In this document: piece after piece, positions 19,384 through 26,561 of the stretch
How the letters are laid out: each line of letters begins with the position of its first letter
Numbering within the stretch: the first letter of the stretch is position 1
Source: Novosphingobium ginsenosidimutans
GTDB taxonomy: Bacteria; Pseudomonadota; Alphaproteobacteria; Sphingomonadales; Sphingomonadaceae
Assembly: GCF_007954425.1 (NCBI RefSeq)
Contig: NZ_CP042345.1
Span: 1,426,001-1,490,000, forward strand
Length of the DNA: 64,000 nt
Direction of reading: 5' to 3'
Made by a program: the position numbers and the translations under genes
The notes under the pieces: model-generated
The model's database searches: none
What the model saw: the letters and a program-made list of their open reading frames with translations, nothing else
Told to the model about the DNA's origin: nothing

Positions 19384-20193
19384 ATGGACACGATCATTAC
19401 CGCCATCCTGCTCGGCATCGTCGAAGGCCTGACCGAATTCATCCCGGTCTCCTCGACCGGACACCTGATCCTGGCGTCCGAGATCTTCGGCTATGACGCC
19501 GAGGTCTGGAAGGTGTTCAACGTTGTGATCCAGCTCGGCGCGATCCTGGCCGTGGTGGTGCTCTATTGGCAAACCTTCTGGGCGGTCGGCATGGGCCTGC
19601 TGAAGTGGCGGCCCGAAAGTGTGGCCTTCCTGCGCAATATCCTGCTCGGCTTCCTGCCCTCGGCGGTGCTGGGCTTCGCGCTCAAGGACTATATCGACAT
19701 CATGCTGGGCAGCCCGATGGTGGTGGCCTGGGCCCTGGTGATCGGCGGGATCGCGATCCTGGCGATCGAGAAGGTCGCCAAGCCGGGTCCGGCCAGCGGG
19801 GTTTCACAGCTCCCGGCGAAGCAGGCGCTGGGCGTCGGCTTTATCCAGTGCCTTTCGATGATCCCCGGCGTTAGCCGTTCGGGCGCGACTATCATGGGCG
19901 CGCTGGCCATGGGGATCGAGCGCCGCACGGCCGCCGAATTCAGCTTCTTCCTCGCCATCCCGACCATGATGGGCGCGACCACGCTGGAACTGTGGGATGC
20001 CCGCGCCAGCCTGGCGGGCGGCATGGGTCCGGTCGGCTGGACCGAAATCGCGGTGGGTTTTGCGGTTTCGTTCGTCGTCGCTTTGGCCGTGATCAAGGCC
20101 TTCGTCGCCTTCGTCAGCCGCGCCGGCTTCGCGCCCTTTGCCTGGTACCGGATTGTCGCCGGGATCCTGGCGATCTGGCTGCTGTCGCGTTGA
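19384..20193 (+). CDS. uppP: Undecaprenyl-diphosphatase (BacA/UppP)
   Basis: Integral membrane phosphatase of 269 aa that recycles undecaprenyl diphosphate to the monophosphate carrier used for peptidoglycan and polysaccharide export. Two signature loops are intact: EGLTEFIPVSSTGH at residues 14-27 and PGVSRSGAT at about 160-168, with the catalytic Glu, Ser, His and Arg. About eight membrane helices. It supports the polysaccharide and cell-wall genes elsewhere in the genome. A 10-bp-stem hairpin closes the gene before the convergent polA. Confidence 0.95.
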   Translation: MDTIITAILLGIVEGLTEFIPVSSTGHLILASEIFGYDAEVWKVFNVVIQLGAILAVVVLYWQTFWAVGMGLLKWRPESVAFLRNILLGFLPSAVLGFALKDYIDIMLGSPMVVAWALVIGGIAILAIEKVAKPGPASGVSQLPAKQALGVGFIQCLSMIPGVSRSGATIMGALAMGIERRTAAEFSFFLAIPTMMGATTLELWDARASLAGGMGPVGWTEIAVGFAVSFVVALAVIKAFVAFVSRAGFAPFAWYRIVAGILAIWLLSR

Positions 20194-20195
20194 GT

Positions 20196-20218
20196 CCGTT
20201 TCAGCGCGGCTGAAACGG
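20196..20218. terminator. Hairpin terminator between uppP and polA
   Basis: Perfect 10-bp stem ccgtttcagc / gctgaaacgg with loop gcg, immediately after the uppP stop and 41 bp before the polA stop. It can serve both strands. No long T-run. Confidence 0.55.
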
Positions 20219-20259
20219 GGCAGCGGGCTGGCGATGCCTCTGCCGTAAGGCAGACCAGA

Positions 20260-23109
20260 TCAGTGAGCGGCGCCCCAGCTCAGGCCGGTGCCGATCTCGA
20301 CGCCCAGCGGTACTGACAAGGGCACCGCTGGTTCAGCCGCACCAGCCATCACCGCTTCGATCACCTTGCTCGCCGCCGGCACGTCAGCTTCGGGCAGCTC
20401 GAACACCAGTTCGTCGTGAACCTGCAGCAGCATCCGGACATGGCTCAGGCCCGCCGCTTCCAGCGCGGGCATCATCCGCACCATCGCGCGCTTGATGATG
20501 TCGGCGCTGGTGCCTTGGATCGGGGCGTTGATCGCGGCGCGTTCGGAGCCGGCGCGTTCGTTGGGGTTGTTGGAGCTGATCCGTGGGAACCAGCATTTGC
20601 GGCCGAACAGAGTCTCCGAATAGCCGTTCGCCCGCACGCTCTCTAGTGTCGAGTGGATATAGTGGCGGATGCCCGGGAAGCGCTCGAAATAGCGGTCGAT
20701 CATCGCCTGCGCCTCGTCGGCCGGCACGCCCAGCCGCCCGCCCAGGCCCCAGCGCGAAATGCCGTAGAGGATCGCGAAGTTGATCGTCTTGGCGCGGCCG
20801 CGGGTGTCGCGGTTGACCTCGCCGAACATTTCCATGGCCGTGCGGGCGTGAATGTCCTCTCCTTCCGCAAAGGCCTCTTTCAGTGCAGGGACATCGGCCA
20901 TGTGCGCGGCAAGGCGCAGTTCGATCTGGCTGTAGTCGGCGGCAAGCAGGACATTGCCAGGCTCTGCCACAAAGGCCTCGCGGATCTGGCGGCCCAGTTC
21001 GGTGCGGATCGGGATGTTCTGGAGATTCGGCTCGGTCGATGAGAGCCGCCCGGTTTGCGCGCCAACCAGGCTGTAGCTGGTGTGGACCCGGCCGGTCTCG
21101 GGGTTGATCGCCGCCTGTAAGGCTTCGGTATAGGTCGAGCGCAGCTTGGAGAGCTGGCGCCATTCAAGCACCCTGTCGGCAATCGCTGCGCCTTCGCCGG
21201 ACAGCCGCTCAAGGATGCCCTGGTCGGTCGAATACTGGCCGGTCTTGCCCTTCTTGCCGCCCTTGAAACCCAGCTTGTCGAACAGGATCTCGCCCAATTG
21301 CTTGGGGCTGCCAATGGTGAAGGGCTGGCCGGCCAGCTCGTGAATCTGGCCTTCAAGCTTAGCGATCTCCTCCGCGAAAGTGGCGGATAGGCCCGCCAGC
21401 TTGTCACGGTCGACGCGGATGCCGTGGCGTTCCATCTGCGCCACCACCGGCACCAGCGGGCGATCGACCCGCTCGTAGACGCGGGTCGCGCCCTCTTCGG
21501 ACAGGCGCGGCTTGAGCAGGCGGTGCAGGCGCCAGGTCACTTCGGCATCCTCGGCAGCATATTCGGTGGCGCGGTCCAGTGGCACCTCGCCGAACGGGAT
21601 GGTCTTCTTGCCGCTGCCGCAGATGTCCTTGAAAGTCAGCGTGGTGTGGCCGAGATGGCGGGCGGCAAGCTCGTCCATCCCGTGCCCGCCACCGATCCCA
21701 TCCATCGAGCGGCCGGCGTCGAGGTCGAAGCTCATCACCATCGTATCGTCGACCGGACCGACATCGATACCGTGACGAGCAAGGATGTTGAGATCATATT
21801 TGGCGTTCTGCCCGATCTTCAGCACCGCCTCGCTTTCCAGCAGGGGCCTTAGCAGCGCGAGGGCGCGGGTCTTCTCCACCTGGGCCGGGCGCTCGGCAAA
21901 CATGTCGGTCCCGCCGTGGCCGAGCGGGATGTAGCAGGCATCGCCTGGCCCCAGCGCCAGGCTGATCCCGGCCAGCTCGGCCCGCATCGCGTCGATCGAG
22001 CTGGTCTCCGTATCGAAGGCGACCAGCCGCGCGGCCATGGCCCGCTCGATCCAGGCCGCCAGCGTCGGCTCATCCTGCACGCAAACGTACTTGCTGCGAT
22101 CGATCGGCGGCAGCTCGGGCAGGGGCTGGCGGCTGCTGCCGGCAGTCGGCGCAGCGCCAGCCGTGACCGGCTTGGCGGGATTGAGGTCAACCCGCCGTTC
22201 GGGGCTGCCCCGCCCGTCACCCAGCCGCTTCAGCAGCGAATTGAAACCGTGTTCCTCTAGGAAGGCCGCAAGCGGATCGGGCGGGATCGTATCGAGCTTG
22301 AAATCGTCAAGCGCGACCGGCAGCGGGCAATCTTCCTTCAACTGCACCAGCACCCGGCTGAGCCGCGCCATCTCGGCCTGCTCGATCAGGCTGTCGCGCA
22401 GTTTCGAAGGCTTCATGTCGGGCGCTGCGGCGAGCGCGGCTTCGAGGCTGCCATGCTCTTGAATCAGTTTGGTTGCGGTCTTGGGACCGATCCCGCGGAT
22501 GCCGGGGACGTTGTCGACCGAATCGCCCATCAGCGCCAGGACATCGCCCACCAGTTCGGGCGGAACGCCGAACTTCTCGATCACCTCGGGCACGTCGATC
22601 CGCTGGTTCTTCATCGTGTCCAGCATGTCGATACAGGCTTCGCCGTCCTCGCCATGCTTGCACTTGCCGACCAGCTGCATCAGGTCCTTGTCGGACGAGA
22701 CAATGGTCACGTCCCAGCCGCGTTCGGTCGCGGCGCGGGCATAGGAGGCGATCAGGTCATCCGCTTCCAGACCCTGTTCCTCGATGCAGGGCAGGCTGAA
22801 GGCGCGGGTGGCATCGCGGATCAGCGGGAACTGTGGTTTGAGATCCTCGGGCGGAGGCGGCCGGTTGGCCTTGTACTGATCATAGATATCGTTGCGGAAA
22901 CTCTTGCCGCTGGCATCCAGAATCACCGCGAGGTGGGTCGGCCCATCGGCCTTGTGCAGATCGTCGGCCAGCTTCCACAGCATGGTGGTGTAGCCATAGA
23001 CCGCGCCTACCGGCACGCCCTGCGGGTTGGTCAGCGGCGGCAGGCGGTGATAGGCGCGGAAGATATAGGCCGATCCATCGACCAGATAGAGATGCTGCTT
23101 GGGCTCCAT
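20260..23109 (-). CDS. polA: DNA polymerase I
   Basis: Three-domain replication and repair polymerase, 949 aa. Residues 1 to about 290 form the 5'-3' exonuclease (LYLVDGSAYIFRAYH, EADDLIASYA, ALMGDSVDNVPG). The 3'-5' exonuclease domain begins near residue 340 and keeps the proofreading acidic pair in AFDTETSSI and a later NAKYDLNIL. The polymerase domain has motif A DYSQIELRL, motif B RAKTINFAILYGIS and motif C VHDELVFELP. All catalytic residues are present, so it should fill gaps, remove RNA primers and proofread. It is convergent with uppP and divergent from the small lipoprotein gene. Confidence 0.97.
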   Translation of the reverse strand: MEPKQHLYLVDGSAYIFRAYHRLPPLTNPQGVPVGAVYGYTTMLWKLADDLHKADGPTHLAVILDASGKSFRNDIYDQYKANRPPPPEDLKPQFPLIRDATRAFSLPCIEEQGLEADDLIASYARAATERGWDVTIVSSDKDLMQLVGKCKHGEDGEACIDMLDTMKNQRIDVPEVIEKFGVPPELVGDVLALMGDSVDNVPGIRGIGPKTATKLIQEHGSLEAALAAAPDMKPSKLRDSLIEQAEMARLSRVLVQLKEDCPLPVALDDFKLDTIPPDPLAAFLEEHGFNSLLKRLGDGRGSPERRVDLNPAKPVTAGAAPTAGSSRQPLPELPPIDRSKYVCVQDEPTLAAWIERAMAARLVAFDTETSSIDAMRAELAGISLALGPGDACYIPLGHGGTDMFAERPAQVEKTRALALLRPLLESEAVLKIGQNAKYDLNILARHGIDVGPVDDTMVMSFDLDAGRSMDGIGGGHGMDELAARHLGHTTLTFKDICGSGKKTIPFGEVPLDRATEYAAEDAEVTWRLHRLLKPRLSEEGATRVYERVDRPLVPVVAQMERHGIRVDRDKLAGLSATFAEEIAKLEGQIHELAGQPFTIGSPKQLGEILFDKLGFKGGKKGKTGQYSTDQGILERLSGEGAAIADRVLEWRQLSKLRSTYTEALQAAINPETGRVHTSYSLVGAQTGRLSSTEPNLQNIPIRTELGRQIREAFVAEPGNVLLAADYSQIELRLAAHMADVPALKEAFAEGEDIHARTAMEMFGEVNRDTRGRAKTINFAILYGISRWGLGGRLGVPADEAQAMIDRYFERFPGIRHYIHSTLESVRANGYSETLFGRKCWFPRISSNNPNERAGSERAAINAPIQGTSADIIKRAMVRMMPALEAAGLSHVRMLLQVHDELVFELPEADVPAASKVIEAVMAGAAEPAVPLSVPLGVEIGTGLSWGAAH

Positions 23110-23393
23110 GGTGGCACCCTAGCAGCGGCGGGGCCCGCGCGGTAGCGCGCGAATCGAGCCATCCCCGGTGCGCGATTCGCATGGTCATAACCCTGCCACA
23201 TTGTTGCGATAACTCAGCAAAACGCAGGAAATGCACAGGCTTTGGCAAGCCCGTGCGACTATCTCTTGCATCGCTTCGCGAAGCGCACTAATTGTGCCCG
23301 CGAAGTCTACCGATAAGGTTGGCTTTCCGTTCGGCTGCCCGGAGTAATTCCGGCTCCCGCACGTGGTCCACTCGCTGTTCAAGGAATACTTTC

Positions 23394-23645
23394 ATGCGCA
23401 AGATCATTCTCGCCGCTGGCGCCGCTCTCGCTCTCGCCGCTTGCTCGCAGGAAAAGGCTGACGACGCCGCTGCCGCCGCCACCGACGCCGCTGCGACCGC
23501 TTCGGAAGCCGCCACCGACGCTGCTGCCACCGCCACCGACGCTGCTGCTGCCGCCACCGACGCTGCTGCGACTGCTTCGGACGCTGCTACCGCCGCTGCT
23601 TCGGACGCTGCTGCTGCCGCTTCGGACGCTGCCAAGAAGATGTAA
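23394..23645 (+). CDS. Small alanine-rich lipoprotein (83 aa), coiled-coil-like
   Basis: Starts at ATG 23394. A lipoprotein signal (MRKIILAAGAALALAAC) with lipid-modified Cys17 is followed by about 60 residues made almost only of Ala, Thr, Asp, Ser and Glu in near-repeats of 7 or 8 (AATDAAA, AATASEA, AASDAAA), ending AAKKM. The composition and periodicity resemble alanine-zipper lipoproteins such as OprI and Lpp, which tie the outer membrane to peptidoglycan through a C-terminal Lys; here the two Lys are followed by Met, so the fit is imperfect. It is a single-gene unit with a good terminator downstream. The frame is well supported; function is inference. Confidence 0.75.
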   Translation: MRKIILAAGAALALAACSQEKADDAAAAATDAAATASEAATDAAATATDAAAAATDAAATASDAATAAASDAAAAASDAAKKM

Positions 23646-23669
23646 TCTTCGCCGCACGGCAAAAGATCG

Positions 23670-23699
23670 GGGCGCGAGGGGTAACCTTCGCGCCCTTTT
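23670..23699 (+). terminator. Rho-independent terminator of the small lipoprotein gene
   Basis: GC-rich stem gggcgcga / tcgcgccc (extended by agg/cct with one bulge) followed by tttt, 25 bp after the lipoprotein stop. Confidence 0.75.
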
Positions 23700-23702
23700 C
23701 TT

Positions 23703-23732
23703 TTGCCTTCAATTTAAGCGATCGATTAAATT
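23703..23732 (+). promoter_or_regulatory. Promoter with a 22-bp palindrome in its spacer
   Basis: A -35 candidate TTGCCT (23703-23708), spacer of 18 nt and a -10 candidate TAAATT (23727-23732), about 40 bp before the phosphotransferase ATG. The spacer and -10 lie inside a palindrome (23711-23732, half-site aatttaa, core cgatcg) with 10 of 11 base pairs matched. In a GC-rich genome this AT-rich symmetric site looks like an operator for a TetR- or FadR-type repressor that would block the promoter. Confidence 0.6.
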
Positions 23733-23772
23733 TACCCTTGCCTTGCTGGCGCACCCCCGGCACCTTGCGGGC

Positions 23773-25107
23773 ATGACGGGGCTGGATGAGCTGACACAGG
23801 GCCTGGCGGCCGCGCTGGCGCGGATCGGCCTGCCTGCGCCGGAAGGGTTGGAACGGCTCTCGGGCGGCGCAAATATGGAAAGCTGGCGGTTCCAGGCCGG
23901 CGATGCGGTATGCGTCTTGCGCCGCGCCCCGTCGCTTGAGATGATGGCCGGCCGGCCGATGGACCACGCCGGTGAGGTCCAGGTGGTCCGCGCCGCCCGC
24001 GCCGCCGGGGTCATGGCGCCCGAAGTACTGGTCGAGCTGGAGCCGGCCGACGGGATCGGCTCCGGCTATGTCATGCGGGCCATTTCCGGTTCGCCCGATC
24101 CCAATGCCTTCCTGGCCGAGGCTGATCCCGCACTGGCAATCCGCGACATTGCCCGCGAACTGGTCGCCGTCCACCGGACCGAGACTGCCGGTCTGCCGGC
24201 ACCGGTGATGGACACGGCCGAGGCGCTTGGCGAACTGCGCCGCCGGTTCCTTGAGTACGGCGGCGATCGGCCGATCCTCGCTCTGGCGCTGAAGTGGCTG
24301 GAAGCCAACCTGCCGCCGCCGGTCACGCCGCGACTGGTTCACGGCGACTTCCGCCTGGGCAACCTGATGTTCGATCATGGCCGCCTGACCGGCGTGCTCG
24401 ACTGGGAGCTGGCCCACCTGGGGGATTGGCACGAGGACCTGGCCTTTGGCTGCATGACCGTCTGGCGCTTTTCGCGGCCTGACCGGCCCGGCTACGGCCT
24501 GACCACGATCGAGGATTTGGCCCGCGCCTATGAGGCGGCTGGCGGCGATACTTTCGATCCGGCCCGCTTCCGTTTCTGGACGATCTACCGCACGTTCTGG
24601 TGGGCCTTGGGCTGCCTGCAGATGGGCGGGTTCTGGCGCGCCGGACATGACCGTTCGGTCGAGCGCGTGGTCGTTGCCCGCCGCACGGCCGAGCAGGAAC
24701 TGGATCTGCTGCTCCTGCTTGAAGACCTTGCGCCCGAAGCCGAACGCAATCGCCCGCTGCCCCCCGTCACCGAACCCCTCCAGCCGGGTACCGGCGAGCC
24801 GAGCGGGGCGGAAATCCTGACCGCCATTTCCGAATGGCTCACCTCCGACATCAAGCCGCTGGTCTCAGGCCGGGGCAAGTTCGACCTTGCCGTGGCGCGC
24901 AACGCACTTGGCATCGTTGCCCGCGAGATCGAGCAGCGGCCGGTCGCGACTGATGCCGCGCTGGCGGCGCAGATCATGGCCGGCGAGGCCGACCTTGCGA
25001 CGCCGGGCTTGCTCGCACAGCTGCGCCGCATGGCGCTGAACAAGCTTTCCGCCGACATGCCGAAATACCCGGCGCTCGCTGCCGCGCGCGCCAAATGGGA
25101 TACATAA
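23773..25107 (+). CDS. Phosphotransferase (APH fold) with C-terminal DUF6285-like domain
   Basis: Kinase-fold protein of 444 aa from ATG 23773 (an ATG at 23743 is also in frame). Residues about 20-330 form an aminoglycoside-phosphotransferase/choline-kinase fold with a Brenner motif HGDFRLGN (from His190) and the metal-binding Asp in GVLDWELAHLGD (about 210). The last 100 residues form a separate helical domain (LTAISEWLTSDIKPLV onward) that resembles DUF6285. Such proteins, encoded beside an acyl-CoA dehydrogenase as here (15 bp gap), resemble the N-terminal half of ACAD10/ACAD11 and probably phosphorylate a hydroxyacyl-CoA, not an antibiotic. Confidence 0.88.
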   Translation: MTGLDELTQGLAAALARIGLPAPEGLERLSGGANMESWRFQAGDAVCVLRRAPSLEMMAGRPMDHAGEVQVVRAARAAGVMAPEVLVELEPADGIGSGYVMRAISGSPDPNAFLAEADPALAIRDIARELVAVHRTETAGLPAPVMDTAEALGELRRRFLEYGGDRPILALALKWLEANLPPPVTPRLVHGDFRLGNLMFDHGRLTGVLDWELAHLGDWHEDLAFGCMTVWRFSRPDRPGYGLTTIEDLARAYEAAGGDTFDPARFRFWTIYRTFWWALGCLQMGGFWRAGHDRSVERVVVARRTAEQELDLLLLLEDLAPEAERNRPLPPVTEPLQPGTGEPSGAEILTAISEWLTSDIKPLVSGRGKFDLAVARNALGIVAREIEQRPVATDAALAAQIMAGEADLATPGLLAQLRRMALNKLSADMPKYPALAAARAKWDT

Positions 25108-25122
25108 GAGAGGAACCGCCTG

Positions 25123-26409
25123 ATGGACTTTGCGCTCCCCGCCGACCTGCTCGCCTACTTGGACGAACTTGACGCCTTCATCGCGGCCGAAATCAAGCCG
25201 CTGGAGCAGCAGGATGACAACATCCGCTTCTTCGACCACCGCCGGGAATATGCCCGGACCGATTTCGAGAACCAGGGCCTGCCGCGGCACGAGTGGGAGA
25301 AGCTGCTGGTGGAAGCGACCCGCCGCGCTGATGCCGCCGGCCACTGGCGCTTTTCCGCGCCGAAGAAGTACGGCGGCAAGGATGGTTCCAACCTGTGGAT
25401 GGCCGTGATCCGCGATCGCTTCGCGGCAAAGGGCCTGGGCCTGCACAACGATCTCCAGAACGAGCACTCTATTGTCGGCAACTTCCCCTTCGTTGCCATG
25501 TTCGAGCATTTCGGCACCGAGGAACAGCAGCAAGAATTCATCCTGGGCGGCTTTGCCCGCGAACGCCGGGTCGCCTTCGGGCTGACCGAGCCGGACCACG
25601 GCTCTGATGCCACTCACATGGAAACCCGCGCCGTGCGCGAAACGCGCGATGGCGTGCCGGGCTGGCGGATCGACGGCCGCAAGATGTGGATCACGGGCAT
25701 GCACGTTGCCACTCACTGCGCCGCGTTCTGCCGCACCTCGGGCAAGGATGGCGATGCCAAGGGCATCACCTGCCTGCTCGTACCCGCAGGCACGCCCGGC
25801 ATGGTGGTCGATGAGTACATGTGGACCTTCAACATGCCGACCGACCACCCGCGCATGCATTTCGAGAATTGCTGGGTGCCCGAAAGCGCCGTGCTTGGCC
25901 CGGTCGACGGTGGCCTTTCGATTGCCCAGTCCTTTGTTCACCAGAACCGCATCCGCCAGGCCGCCAGCTCGCTCGGCGCGGCGACGTACTGCGTCGAGGA
26001 ATCGGTCAAGTACGCGCGCCACCGCAAGCCATTTGGCCAGGACCTGGCGCGCAACCAGGGAATCCAGTTTCCGCTGGTCGAGCTGGCGACCCAGTGCGAG
26101 ATGCTGCGTACGCTGATCTACAAGACCGCCTGGGAGATGGACCAGCTTGAGCACAAGGAGATCGAGCACAAGCTCTCAGACAAGATCTCGATGTGCAATT
26201 ACTACGCCAACCGGCTGGTCTGCGAAGCGGCCGATCGGGCGATGCAGGTCCATGGCGGGATTGGCTATTCTCGCCATAAGCCGTTTGAGCACATTTTCCG
26301 CCACCACCGCCGCTACCGCATCACGGAAGGGGCAGAGGAGATCCAGATGCGTAAGGTCGCGGCCTACCTGTTCGGTTATCTGGGCCCCCGGAAGGCGCTG
26401 TACACTTAG
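25123..26409 (+). CDS. Acyl-CoA dehydrogenase family protein
   Basis: FAD-dependent dehydrogenase of 428 aa, 15 bp after the phosphotransferase stop with a gagagga-like site. The fold is complete: N-terminal helical domain, beta-domain segment VAFGLTEPDHGSDATHMETRA, and C-terminal helices with the dimer and FAD region (RHRKPFGQ, MQVHGGIGYSRHKPFEHIFRHHR, ITEGAEEIQMRKVAAY). The pairing with an APH-fold kinase is the bacterial counterpart of mitochondrial ACAD10/11, which handle 4-hydroxyacyl-CoAs. It would oxidise the acyl chain after phosphorylation and elimination. The substrate is inferred only. Confidence 0.92.
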   Translation: MDFALPADLLAYLDELDAFIAAEIKPLEQQDDNIRFFDHRREYARTDFENQGLPRHEWEKLLVEATRRADAAGHWRFSAPKKYGGKDGSNLWMAVIRDRFAAKGLGLHNDLQNEHSIVGNFPFVAMFEHFGTEEQQQEFILGGFARERRVAFGLTEPDHGSDATHMETRAVRETRDGVPGWRIDGRKMWITGMHVATHCAAFCRTSGKDGDAKGITCLLVPAGTPGMVVDEYMWTFNMPTDHPRMHFENCWVPESAVLGPVDGGLSIAQSFVHQNRIRQAASSLGAATYCVEESVKYARHRKPFGQDLARNQGIQFPLVELATQCEMLRTLIYKTAWEMDQLEHKEIEHKLSDKISMCNYYANRLVCEAADRAMQVHGGIGYSRHKPFEHIFRHHRRYRITEGAEEIQMRKVAAYLFGYLGPRKALYT

Positions 26410-26561
26410 GAAGGCGCGTTACCCACGGGCCACAGGCGGCGCGCAAAAAGTTGCGTGCCGGGACCACTTGCTTGCCGAAAACTGCCGGTCTTGCTTACCC
26501 TAGCAGGCATCAACACTGGCGCGGGTCGCAATACTGCGCCGGGCATCCAAGGGGTACTCTC

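Noticed and set aside
23394..23645. Reading the alanine-rich gene as a tandem-repeat locus or a collagen-like protein
   Set aside because: The lipoprotein signal, a good downstream terminator and a continuous frame make a lipoprotein gene the simpler reading; no collagen GXY pattern is present.
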